Shown: piece by piece, positions 1 to 6,225 of the stretch | How the letters are laid out: every line of letters begins with the position of its first letter | How positions within the stretch are numbered: position 1 is the stretch's first letter | Assembly (NCBI GenBank): GCA_050741915.1 | Contig: JBOGEX010000119.1 | Coordinates: forward strand, 1 to 6,880 | Source: JACCTH01 sp050741915 | Lineage (GTDB): Bacteria > Actinomycetota > Acidimicrobiia > Spongiisociales > ZC4RG35 | DNA length: 6,880 nt | Direction: 5' to 3' | The notes under the pieces: model-generated | Databases searched by the model: none | What the model was told of the DNA's origin: nothing | Seen by the model: only the letters and a program-made list of their open reading frames with translations | Made by a program: the position numbers and the translations under genes

Positions 1-745
1 CGGTGAGCACCTGGATCTCGTCGAAGACCTGGATCAGGTAGATCGAACCGAGAAGCGCACCCAGCTCGATGAAGGGCCGCAGTTGGGGCAGGGTGATGTT
101 AAAAAAGATCTTGGAGCTCGAGGCCCCATCCACTCGCGCCGCTTCGAGCGAGTCGGTGGATTGACCCGAGAGCCCGGCCAGGATGATCAGCATCATGAAG
201 GGCGACCACTCCCAGACCAGCACCGCCACCACCGACCAAAGGGGAAGCCTGCTGACAAACTCAAACGGCTCTCCCCCGAATCTCTCCACCACCCAGTTGA
301 GAATGCCAAATCCAGCATTGAGCACCTGATGCTTCCAAATCAAAGCCGCCACCACCGGCATCATCAGGAACGGGGTGATAAGGAGCGTTCGCAGAACACC
401 GCGACCAAAGAACTCACGGTCGAGCAGCAACGCCAACCCCATGCCGACCAACACCGCCAGCACCACCGAAGCGATCACCATGATCGCGCTAGTGACGACG
501 GCCTCGCGAAAAAACTGGTTGGTGAAAAGCTCTCCATAGTTGGAAAGCCCGTTGAAGGTCCGGGGGGTCGGAGGAACGACCTTCCAATCGGTGAGGCTGT
601 AGTAGATGTTGAGAAGAAAGGGGAGTTGGGTGACGACGATCGTGAAGAGGAGAGCAGGAAGCAGGGGAAGGCGACGAATCCACGCCTCTTTGCGCGCAGC
701 ACCCTTCTCGGTTGTCGTCGGTCTGCTTGCGGCTATGGTTGCCAT
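1..745 (-). CDS. ABC transporter permease, MalF/SmoF type (polyol/sugar uptake), 3' part missing
   Basis: Inner-membrane subunit of a carbohydrate-uptake ABC importer. Seen: 248 residues are present and the frame is still open at position 1; the family is usually about 290-310 residues, so some 45-60 C-terminal residues lie outside the window. Hydrophobic spans fall near residues 26-48, 83-108, 118-138, 168-192 and 226-245. The cytoplasmic EAA loop that contacts the ATPase is clear at about 200-220 (LEAARVDGASSSKIFFNITLP, with the conserved E-A-A, D-G-A and final P). The last visible residues, FDEIQVLT, sit where SmoF/MalF proteins continue into a Gly-rich turn. The ATG at 743-745 has an AGGAGG 10 nt upstream and a GGGGAAGA purine run next to it. 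It lies 57 nt after the binding-protein gene on the same strand, so the two are probably cotranscribed. Polyol specificity is inferred from the binding protein and the right-hand operon, not from this subunit. The family call is secure. Confidence 0.93.
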   Translation of the reverse strand, partial: MATIAASRPTTTEKGAARKEAWIRRLPLLPALLFTIVVTQLPFLLNIYYSLTDWKVVPPTPRTFNGLSNYGELFTNQFFREAVVTSAIMVIASVVLAVLVGMGLALLLDREFFGRGVLRTLLITPFLMMPVVAALIWKHQVLNAGFGILNWVVERFGGEPFEFVSRLPLWSVVAVLVWEWSPFMMLIILAGLSGQSTDSLEAARVDGASSSKIFFNITLPQLRPFIELGALLGSIYLIQVFDEIQVLT

Positions 746-802
746 TCTTCCCCTGCCTCCTCTCAGCTCAACTATTTCTCAACTCAACTAACTGCCCGTA
801 GC
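746..802 (-). other. Intergenic leader between binding protein and permease, with 14-bp tandem repeat
   Basis: This 57-nt spacer separates the binding-protein stop from the permease start. It holds two near-identical 14-bp direct repeats on the plus strand, TCTCAGCTCAACTA (761-774) and TCTCAACTCAACTA (777-790), differing at one base and separated by TT (period 16). The AGGAGG of the permease (plus-strand 756-761) touches the first repeat. No U-tract terminator is visible, so read-through from the binding protein into the permease is expected. Confidence 0.6.
761..790. repeat. Imperfect tandem direct repeat, 2 x 14 bp
   Basis: TCTCAGCTCAACTA at 761-774 and TCTCAACTCAACTA at 777-790 differ only at the sixth base. 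They lie wholly in the gap between two genes of one operon. In the transcript they read as purine-rich UAGUUGAG-type units just upstream of the permease ribosome-binding site. A role in message stability or ribosome access is possible. A chance duplication by slippage is equally possible. Confidence 0.7.
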
Positions 803-821
803 TCAGGAGCTCACCTCCGAG
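802..821 (-). other. Hairpin at the 3' end of the binding-protein gene
   Basis: Read on the minus strand, CTCGGAG-GTGAG-CTCC-T-GAG folds into a 7-bp stem with a 5-nt loop and one bulged T. The structure contains the TGA stop of the binding-protein gene. No run of T follows, so it is not an intrinsic terminator. In other importers a stem-loop behind the binding-protein gene slows 3' decay and keeps that protein in excess over the membrane subunits (malE-malF is the classic case). That role here is inference. Confidence 0.45.
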
Positions 822-2203
822 GCAATCGCCTGGCAGGCAACTAGCGAGTCCTCGACACTTTGCCCGCCCGCGATCGCCGCCGAGAACTCCTGGGTGCAGC
901 GAGTGCCGACGTCCTGAAACTCGGGGACGCCGACGAACTGCACCGCCGGTAGACCCGGCCGTGGCGTGGTACCCGGGTTGTTAACCGGAGCGGCCACCAT
1001 GGCATCGAAGGTCTTCTGGGCGAAGGCCGCGGCCGCCTCCTGATAGTTGGGATTGTCGTAGGTGGACTGCCTGGTTCCCGGCGGTACGGCCGCCCAGCCA
1101 CCGGCGAGTGCTTCGCCCGCGGCTTCGATGTACTGGGCGCTCGTGGCCCAGCTGATGTATTCCCAGGCCGTGTCAGGATCGGCCGCGTTCTCCGGAATGG
1201 CCAGCGCCCACGCCCACAGCCAGCCGGAGGTATCGGTTACCTTGCTCGGAGCGAGCGCGTAGCCATTGAGCCCCTTAACGGCGCTGTCCTCGGCTTCGAG
1301 GAGTCCGGCGGCGACCGTGGCGTCGTACCACATGGCGACCTGACCGTTCAGGTAGAGCCCCAGGCACTCGTTGAAGCTGGAGTTGGCGGCATCGTCCTGA
1401 CCAGCGTCGTTGACGAGGTCGACATAGAAGTTCAGCGCCTCGGCAAACTCGGGTTGGTCAACCTGAGCGGCACCGATCGAGCCGTCGGGGTTGGCGGCCC
1501 ACCACGTACCACCGAAGGTGTTGAGGACAGTGGTAAACGAGGCACCGAGGTCTCCCCAGCCGGGCTTTCCCCGGAGGCAGATCCCGGCCATCTCGTCGGA
1601 GTCGACGGCGCGAGCGATCTCGGCGACCTCGTCCCAGGTGGGCGCCTCGGGCATCGTCAGCCCGGCTTCGTCAATCACGTCCTGTCGGTACATCAGGAAC
1701 GACGACTCGGCATAGAACGGCGCCGCGTAAAGGGCGCCGTCGAATGAGAGGCCATCGCGAACGGTGGGGATCAGGTCGTCGAAGTTGTACTCGGTGTCGG
1801 CCTCTGCATAAGGGGTGAGGTTGGCCAGCCACCCGTTCTGGCCGAACTGGGGAGCTTCGAACATCCCGATCATGACTACATCGAACTGCGATCCGCCGAC
1901 TCCGACATCCCGGGTGACGATCTCACGCAGGTTTTGCTCGACGAGCACCGTGTATTCAACGGCGATGCCTGTGTCAGCGGTGAAGAGCTCGGGAGTGAGG
2001 CTGGCTATGTCTTCCATCTGCGGGTTGCCGACGATGGCAACGTTGATGCTGCGGTCACCGGCAGGCTGGGTATCCCCGGGAGCGGCGGTGCCGCCAGGCT
2101 CGGTGGTAGTGGCGGTTGTGCCCCCACAGGCAAAGGCGATCAGTGCCAGAGCGGCGAGAAGGATCATTCCCCGCCGGCTCACTCGCTGCTTGCTTTCTCT
2201 CAT
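803..2203 (-). CDS. ABC transporter substrate-binding lipoprotein, sorbitol/mannitol (SmoE/MtlE) type
   Basis: Extracytoplasmic lipoprotein that captures the polyol and delivers it to the permeases. Seen: 466 residues from an ATG with AAGGAG 6 nt upstream. An in-frame TTG 81 nt further upstream falls inside the promoter and is rejected. The signal peptide has RR at 10-11, a hydrophobic core at 13-25 and Cys26 as the probable lipidated residue (A-F-A-C). The SRRGMIL stretch also resembles a Tat motif, so Tat export is possible. A Thr/Gly/Pro-rich tether spans about 27-50 and the SBP_bac_1-type fold follows. Stretches characteristic of sugar-alcohol binding proteins are YAAPFYAESSFLMYR (159-173), ICLRGKPGWG (208-217), TFGGTWW (229-235) and SGWLWAWALAIPEN (326-339). 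The C-terminus, VPEFQDVGTRCTQEFSAAIAG (426-446), is the usual helix of this group. Family call is firm; the ligand (mannitol, sorbitol, arabitol or similar) is inferred from similarity and context. It is divergent from the catabolic operon. Confidence 0.93.
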   Translation of the reverse strand: MRESKQRVSRRGMILLAALALIAFACGGTTATTTEPGGTAAPGDTQPAGDRSINVAIVGNPQMEDIASLTPELFTADTGIAVEYTVLVEQNLREIVTRDVGVGGSQFDVVMIGMFEAPQFGQNGWLANLTPYAEADTEYNFDDLIPTVRDGLSFDGALYAAPFYAESSFLMYRQDVIDEAGLTMPEAPTWDEVAEIARAVDSDEMAGICLRGKPGWGDLGASFTTVLNTFGGTWWAANPDGSIGAAQVDQPEFAEALNFYVDLVNDAGQDDAANSSFNECLGLYLNGQVAMWYDATVAAGLLEAEDSAVKGLNGYALAPSKVTDTSGWLWAWALAIPENAADPDTAWEYISWATSAQYIEAAGEALAGGWAAVPPGTRQSTYDNPNYQEAAAAFAQKTFDAMVAAPVNNPGTTPRPGLPAVQFVGVPEFQDVGTRCTQEFSAAIAGGQSVEDSLVACQAIASEVSS

Positions 2204-2209
2204 CGAATT

Positions 2210-2215
2210 CTCCTT
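2210..2215 (-). promoter_or_regulatory. Ribosome-binding site of the binding-protein gene
   Basis: AAGGAG on the minus strand lies 6 nt before the ATG at 2201-2203. It decides the start against the upstream in-frame TTG at 2282-2284 and gives the expected lipoprotein signal peptide directly after the start. Confidence 0.85.
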
Positions 2216-2255
2216 CTTTGGGGTCGACTTCTGGTGGCCTTGCGGCTCCCAGCGA

Positions 2256-2284
2256 TATATAGTTGGGTTTATGCCCGTTTGCAA
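2256..2284 (-). promoter_or_regulatory. Sigma70-like promoter for the transporter operon
   Basis: On the minus strand, TTGCAA (2279-2284, 4 of 6 to TTGACA) is followed after exactly 17 nt by TATATA (2256-2261, 4 of 6 to TATAAT). This predicts a start near 2249 and a leader of about 46 nt ending in the strong AAGGAG site. It is the only AT-rich -10-like stretch in the gap. Prediction from sequence only. Confidence 0.6.
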
Positions 2285-2308
2285 CCAAGAATGGCAACTT
2301 TCTAAAGT
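2279..2308 (+). promoter_or_regulatory. Possible promoter for the catabolic operon
   Basis: TTGCAA (2279-2284) is its own reverse complement and could serve as the -35 in the plus direction as well, followed after 18 nt by TAAAGT (2303-2308, 4 of 6 to TATAAT). The predicted start is near 2315. This is a weak match; a promoter must exist in this gap, but this exact placement is uncertain. Confidence 0.3.
2297..2308. promoter_or_regulatory. Inverted repeat ACTTT-CT-AAAGT, candidate operator
   Basis: A perfect 5-bp inverted repeat with a 2-bp centre. It sits in the divergent gap just upstream of the -35 of the transporter promoter and on the possible -10 of the catabolic promoter. A repressor bound here could act on both arms. 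The DeoR-family protein encoded at 3838 is the obvious candidate, but nothing in the sequence proves the pairing. Confidence 0.4.
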
Positions 2309-2311
2309 AAT

Positions 2312-2325
2312 CCCACGCCAGTGGG
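2312..2325. promoter_or_regulatory. Inverted repeat CCCAC-GCCA-GTGGG, candidate operator or leader hairpin
   Basis: A perfect 5-bp GC-rich inverted repeat with a 4-nt loop, only 3 bp beyond the ACTTT-CT-AAAGT repeat and 28 nt before the dehydrogenase ATG. It could be a second operator or, if transcribed, a small hairpin in the leader. The alternative GTG start at 2321 lies in its right arm. Confidence 0.4.
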
Positions 2326-2343
2326 TTTAGTTGATGTTGGAAT

Positions 2344-2349
2344 AAGGAA
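2344..2349 (+). promoter_or_regulatory. Ribosome-binding site of the polyol dehydrogenase
   Basis: AAGGAA ends 4 nt before the ATG at 2354. It favours that start over the in-frame GTG at 2321, which has no purine-rich site before it and lies in an inverted repeat. Confidence 0.75.
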
Positions 2350-2353
2350 AGAG

Positions 2354-3841
2354 ATGGCCACACCGCGACTTTCGCTCCCCCTCCACCAGAAGGCCCTTCC
2401 CAGCCTCGACTCGCTGGTGCCTGTCCCCAAATACGAACGTGACGGTCTCTTGCGGTCGATCGTTCACATCGGGGTTGGGGGATTTCACCGGGCCCACCTC
2501 GCCACCTACATCCACGAGCTCTGCAACGCCGGGCTGCGGTCGTGGGCGATTGTCGGAAGTGGGGTGCTTCCGCACGACCAGCGGATGGCCGAGGTGCTTG
2601 CTTCCCAAGATGGCCTGTACTCGCTCATCGTGCGCTCGGCGGCTGCAACAACGGTCAGTGTGATCGGGAGCCTGGTCGATTACATCCACGCCTCGCCGAC
2701 CACATCGGGACTGATTCGCCAGATCGCAGAACCCGGGACCCGTCTCGTTTCGCTAACTCTCACCGAGGGTGGATATCCGGTTGACGAGAAAACCCGCATC
2801 TACGACCCCAAGGTCGCCCCCGCCGGTCCCGGCAGCGCCTTCGGCATTCTCGTGTCTGCCCTTGAGCTTCGGATGCGCAACGGCTCGGGCCCCGTGACGG
2901 TGATCAGTTGTGACAATGTGGTCGGCAACGGCGATGTAGCTCGGGCAGCAACGTTGGGGGTGGCAGAGGACCGTGACCCGTTGCTTCGGAACTGGATCGA
3001 AGAATCAGTCCCCTTCCCCAACAGCATGGTCGATCGGATCACTCCCGCCACGACCGATGCAGACCGCACCTGGCTCGAGAAGGAATACGGGATTGTTGAC
3101 GGGTGGCCGGTGGTTACCGAGCCTTTCCGGCAGTGGGTGATCGAGGATCAGTTCGCCGCCGAGAGACCCCCTTGGGAGGACGTCGGCGTCATGGTCACCT
3201 CCGATGTCGAGCCCTATGAGCTGATGAAGCTCCGTATGCTCAATGCCGGTCACTCCACTATGGCCTACTTGGCGGCCCTGGCGGGCATCGAAAAAGTCCA
3301 CACGGCCATGTCCGAGCCCGGGATCAACCGGTTCCTGCTGCGCTTCCTGGAACGAGAAGCCGGACCGGTCCTGCCCAAGGTTCCCGGCATCGACGTCCCC
3401 ACTTACCAAGCCTCGCTCATCGAGCGATTCTCCAACCCCACCATCGGCGATCAGATTGCCCGCCTCTGCCTCGACGGCTCGGCCAAGTTCCCCAAGTTCC
3501 TGTTGCCGACGGTGCGTGCGCAGCTTGCAGTAGGGGGTCCGGTGGAACTCTCGGCATTAGCCCTGGCGGGCTGGTGCCAGTATCTCAACGGCACCGCTGA
3601 CGACGGCTCGAAGATTTCGCACTCATCCGATCCCGACCTTCCGACGGCCCGTGCCTACGCTGCCGGAGCCTTGACCGAGCCTGCCAGCTTTCTCCAATAC
3701 CGGTCGGTCTTCGGGGATGATCTGCGGGCCGACCGGAGATTCGTCGACGCTTTTACCCGCGCCCTTGCCTCGCTTCGCACCAAGGGAGTCCTACTGACTC
3801 TCGACTCGGCCGTGGGAGCATCCGAAGCGAACCCGCGGTGA
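2354..3841 (+). CDS. Long-chain polyol dehydrogenase (mannitol 2-dehydrogenase / D-arabinitol 4-dehydrogenase family)
   Basis: Cytoplasmic, metal-independent NAD(P)-dependent oxidation of a polyol to a ketose: mannitol to fructose, or D-arabinitol to D-xylulose. Seen: 495 residues, against about 493 for Pseudomonas fluorescens mannitol 2-dehydrogenase. The Rossmann domain opens with HIGVGGFHRAH (38-48) and includes ISCDNVVGNG (184-193). The C-terminal domain starts around 280 and carries the family signature VEPYELMKLRMLNAGHS (285-301). In it K292, N297 and H300 correspond to the catalytic Lys295, Asn300 and His303 of the Pseudomonas enzyme. FPNSMVDRITP (221-231) is also a family hallmark. 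The ATG is chosen for its AAGGAA site; a GTG 33 nt upstream would add 11 residues. It is first in its operon, and its TGA overlaps the next gene by 4 nt (GTGA). The downstream xylulokinase-type enzyme tilts the likely substrate towards D-arabinitol, but mannitol or sorbitol cannot be excluded. Uronate reductases of the same superfamily (UxaB/UxuB) are less likely. Confidence 0.93.
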   Translation: MATPRLSLPLHQKALPSLDSLVPVPKYERDGLLRSIVHIGVGGFHRAHLATYIHELCNAGLRSWAIVGSGVLPHDQRMAEVLASQDGLYSLIVRSAAATTVSVIGSLVDYIHASPTTSGLIRQIAEPGTRLVSLTLTEGGYPVDEKTRIYDPKVAPAGPGSAFGILVSALELRMRNGSGPVTVISCDNVVGNGDVARAATLGVAEDRDPLLRNWIEESVPFPNSMVDRITPATTDADRTWLEKEYGIVDGWPVVTEPFRQWVIEDQFAAERPPWEDVGVMVTSDVEPYELMKLRMLNAGHSTMAYLAALAGIEKVHTAMSEPGINRFLLRFLEREAGPVLPKVPGIDVPTYQASLIERFSNPTIGDQIARLCLDGSAKFPKFLLPTVRAQLAVGGPVELSALALAGWCQYLNGTADDGSKISHSSDPDLPTARAYAAGALTEPASFLQYRSVFGDDLRADRRFVDAFTRALASLRTKGVLLTLDSAVGASEANPR

Positions 3842-4650
3842 CCTCAATATCCGACAAAACCGATCAGCACACGAGCGAGCTCGGGGTTCGGTTTCAAAGC
3901 GAGCGTCAGGATCAGATCGTCCGTCTGATTGTCGAGCAGGGCAGAGTTGAGGTGTCCGACCTCGCCGATCGGTTCGCTGTAACCACTGAAACCGTCCGCC
4001 GGGACCTCACCGAGCTCGGACGCCAGGGTCTCGTTCGCCGGGTCCACGGGGGAGCCGTGCCTCGTGAGACGCTTCGCTTCGAACCCCGCCTGGCGGTTCG
4101 ACACCAGCGACTAATCGACGAGAAAAGGCGCATTGGGCATCTGGCACTCGAGGAGCTGCCGAGCGAAGGCACCGTGCTGATCGACTCCGGGAGCACGACG
4201 GCGATGTTGTGTGAAGCCATGCCTTCCGAGTTGAAGCTGACGGTGGTGACCAATTCGACGCTGAACGCCCAAATCCTCTCGCAAAGAGAGCTCACCGAGG
4301 TGATCCTTTTGGGCGGAGTGCTGCAAAAAAACACGCTGGCTGCGGTAGGCGCGGCCACCGAGCAAGCTCTTTCCGAGCTCAAGGTGGATGTCGCCTTCAT
4401 TGGCTGTGATGGCATTTCGGCTGATCACGGCCTCTCTACCCCGTTTCATTCCGAGGCGGCGGTCAAGCGGGCAATGATGGCTGCGGCCCGCTGGTCGGTG
4501 GTGTTGGTCGATCACTCCAAGTTCGGCAATGATCAGCTTGTCAGGATTGCCGCCTGTGCGGAGGTCGATGTGATCATCACCGATTCGGGTCTCGATGAAG
4601 CTACGGCCGCCGTCTTCGGAGAACTCGGGCCCTCGGTACGTCGTGCCTGA
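3838..4650 (+). CDS. DeoR-family transcriptional regulator of sugar/polyol metabolism
   Basis: DNA-binding repressor, probably of this locus. Seen: 270 residues (family usually 250-270). The N-terminal DeoR-type helix-turn-helix spans about 22-75, with VSDLADRFAVTTETVRRDL (39-57) as recognition region and the typical end LVRRVHGGAV (65-74). The effector domain spans about 90-250 with IDSGSTT (115-121), VTNS (137-140), LLGG (157-160), IGCDGIS (188-194), DHSKFG (225-230) and DVIITDSG (244-251). These resemble the sugar-phosphate pocket of the DeoR C-terminal (ISOCOT-like) fold. All key motifs are present, so it should be functional. The GTG start overlaps the dehydrogenase stop as GTGA and has no good Shine-Dalgarno site, so it probably depends on translational coupling. 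Known family members are released by a phosphorylated intermediate; xylulose 5-phosphate or another ketose phosphate is the inferred effector. Autoregulation is likely because the gene lies inside the operon. Confidence 0.93.
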   Translation: MTSISDKTDQHTSELGVRFQSERQDQIVRLIVEQGRVEVSDLADRFAVTTETVRRDLTELGRQGLVRRVHGGAVPRETLRFEPRLAVRHQRLIDEKRRIGHLALEELPSEGTVLIDSGSTTAMLCEAMPSELKLTVVTNSTLNAQILSQRELTEVILLGGVLQKNTLAAVGAATEQALSELKVDVAFIGCDGISADHGLSTPFHSEAAVKRAMMAAARWSVVLVDHSKFGNDQLVRIAACAEVDVIITDSGLDEATAAVFGELGPSVRRA

Positions 4651-5440
4651 GCAGAGTCAAACTGCGACATCCTTGGGCCAAGCTCAGCAATTGGAGCTAA
4701 TTGCGGTGGAGGTGGCCGAAACCGCGGCGGCTCGAGTGAGAAGAACGGTCGGTCGCGAACAAGTCGCCCGGGTCAAATCAACGCCAACCGATGTAGTGAC
4801 CGACGCCGATTTATCGGCCGAGAAATTCATTCGCGAACGGCTGGCCTCGCTCGTGCCCGGGTCGGGATTTGTCGGCGAGGAACTGGAAGAGCGGATCGGA
4901 GACAGCGCGGTTAGCTGGGTCATTGATCCCATCGACGGTACGGTCAACTTCTTCTTCGGCATACCGCTGGCGGCGGTCAGTATCGGAGCCACCGTCGACG
5001 ACGAGGTCGTGGCTGGCGCGGTCGTTTCCATCTATCAACCAGAGGTCTATTCGGCGTCTGCGGGTCGGGGTGCGCGGCTCAACGGCCAACCCATCGGCGT
5101 TCGCGATGGCGGCGATCTGAGCCAGGCGCTCATCGCCACCGGGTTCTCCTACGACGAAGCGCTCCGTGGACGCCAGGGGGAGATGATTCACCGGCTGCTT
5201 CCGTTGGTTAGGGACGTGCGCTGTTTCGGTTCGGCGGCATTGCAACTCTGCTGGCTGGCGTGTGGGCGGCTCGACGGTTATTACGAAAGCGATCTCAGAT
5301 ATTGGGACTTCGCGGCCGGCGCCCTGATTGCAGCAGAGGCAGGAGCTCGGGTGCAGGCTCCCGAAGCCAACGGAGCCAACCTCCTCATCTCTGCTCGACC
5401 GGACCTCTTTGATGGCCTGAGTCACGCGCTCGGCGTATGA
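4643..5440 (+). CDS. Inositol-monophosphatase-family phosphatase
   Basis: Mg2+-dependent, Li+-sensitive-type phosphomonoesterase fold; the substrate is unknown. Seen, numbering from the GTG at 4643 (265 residues, the normal family size): KSTPTDVVTDAD at about 45-56, metal ligand motif GEE at 78-80, DPIDGTVNF at 95-103, RCFGSAALQL (193-202) with GRLDGYYE (208-215), and WDFAAG at 221-226. All metal ligands are present, so it looks active. The start is uncertain: GTG 4643 overlaps the regulator stop by 8 nt. An ATG at 4595 would add 16 residues and overlap by 56 nt. Neither has a convincing Shine-Dalgarno site, and the conserved N-terminal helix begins only near residue 15. Its TGA overlaps the next gene as ATGA. 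Family members include SuhB, HisN-type histidinol phosphatase and archaeal-type fructose-1,6-bisphosphatase; there is nothing here to choose among them. The operon suggests a sugar or polyol phosphate. Confidence 0.9.
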   Translation: MPEQSQTATSLGQAQQLELIAVEVAETAAARVRRTVGREQVARVKSTPTDVVTDADLSAEKFIRERLASLVPGSGFVGEELEERIGDSAVSWVIDPIDGTVNFFFGIPLAAVSIGATVDDEVVAGAVVSIYQPEVYSASAGRGARLNGQPIGVRDGGDLSQALIATGFSYDEALRGRQGEMIHRLLPLVRDVRCFGSAALQLCWLACGRLDGYYESDLRYWDFAAGALIAAEAGARVQAPEANGANLLISARPDLFDGLSHALGV

Positions 5441-6225
5441 AGGGCCTGGCCGGTCGGAAGGCCCTGTTGACTGGGGCGGCCGGGGACATCGGCGGAGCCG
5501 TGGCCATGGGCCTGGCTCGTGAGGGTTGCGCACTGTTGCTGGCCGATCACCCCTCAACCCAGGACCGTCTGGCCGAGCTCGGCCAGCAATGCCGGCGGCT
5601 GACGACCGACGTCAAGACGATCACCTTCGATGTGGTCGACGATGCGGCCGTGGCCGAGGCGGTGGGAGGGTTGACCGCACCTTCGCTGGTCTTCAACAAT
5701 GCCGGGGTCCAGGGTGAGTTTCTCCCGATCTACCAATATCCTGGGGCCGACGCCCGGCCCATAATCGCAGTCAACGTGTTGGGGGCCATGAACGTGCTGA
5801 CCACTGTCTCCCGAGTGATGATTGAGGCTGGCATCTCAGGGTCGATCGTCAACACAGCTTCGATGGCGGGAGTGAGCGGCGCTCCCAACATGCCGGCCTA
5901 CAGCGCTTCCAAAGCAGCGGTGATAGGCCTGACACTCGCAGCCGCCAAGGACCTGGCTCCATATGGGATCAGAGTCAACGCTGTTTCGCCCGCCTTTATC
6001 GGACCAGGGCGAATGTGGACGCGCCAGGTTGAAGCACAAGCGGCCGCTAGTTCCCAGTACTACAGAGGATCGAGTGATGAGGTAGCCGATCAGATGATTT
6101 CCCAGGTCCCCATGCGACGTTACGGCAGTATCGATGAGGTAGCAGCGTGCGTGAGATTCCTCCTCGCTGATGATTCCTCCTATCTGACCGGCGTGAATCT
6201 GGAGATCGCTGGTGGTGCTCGTTAA
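5437..6225 (+). CDS. Short-chain dehydrogenase/reductase (SDR), probable polyol or sugar dehydrogenase
   Basis: Cytoplasmic NAD(P)-dependent oxidoreductase. Seen: 262 residues, classical SDR length. The cofactor motif is TGAAGDIG (12-19), with Asp17 where most classical SDRs have the middle Gly. Asp37 at the end of the second strand (LLLADHP) suggests NAD(H) rather than NADP(H). Next come NNAG (87-90), Asn113, Ser142 (VNTASMAG), Tyr155 and Lys159 (YSASK), so the Asn-Ser-Tyr-Lys tetrad is complete. NAVSPAFIGPG (181-191) and the C-terminal TGVNLEIAGG (251-260) complete the fold. The ATG overlaps the phosphatase stop as ATGA with no own Shine-Dalgarno, so coupling is likely. Between a phosphatase and a xylulokinase-type kinase, oxidation of a second polyol (xylitol, ribitol, sorbitol) or of the other end of the same polyol is the best guess. 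SDR substrates cannot be read from sequence alone. Confidence 0.9.
   Translation: MKGLAGRKALLTGAAGDIGGAVAMGLAREGCALLLADHPSTQDRLAELGQQCRRLTTDVKTITFDVVDDAAVAEAVGGLTAPSLVFNNAGVQGEFLPIYQYPGADARPIIAVNVLGAMNVLTTVSRVMIEAGISGSIVNTASMAGVSGAPNMPAYSASKAAVIGLTLAAAKDLAPYGIRVNAVSPAFIGPGRMWTRQVEAQAAASSQYYRGSSDEVADQMISQVPMRRYGSIDEVAACVRFLLADDSSYLTGVNLEIAGGAR

Noticed and set aside
83..844. A 253-residue plus-strand open frame opposite the permease
   Set aside because: It is rich in His, Arg and Gln, has no recognisable motif, and lies antisense to a permease with an intact EAA loop and membrane spans. It is a by-product of GC-rich codon use.
2204..2284. N-terminal extension of the binding protein from the TTG at 2282-2284
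   Set aside because: It would place 27 extra residues before a clear lipoprotein signal peptide, and the TTG is part of the predicted -35 box; the AAGGAG site fits the ATG at 2201-2203.
1815..2330. Plus-strand frames of 171 and 123 residues opposite the binding-protein start and promoter
   Set aside because: They run through the signal peptide, promoter and ribosome-binding site of the real gene and have no domain signal.
2321..2353. GTG start at 2321 for the polyol dehydrogenase
   Set aside because: No ribosome-binding site, lies within an inverted repeat, and the ATG at 2354 has AAGGAA at a good distance and gives the family length.
4811..5557. A 248-residue minus-strand open frame
   Set aside because: Antisense to the phosphatase and the SDR start, crosses their boundary, and shows no domain or start signal.
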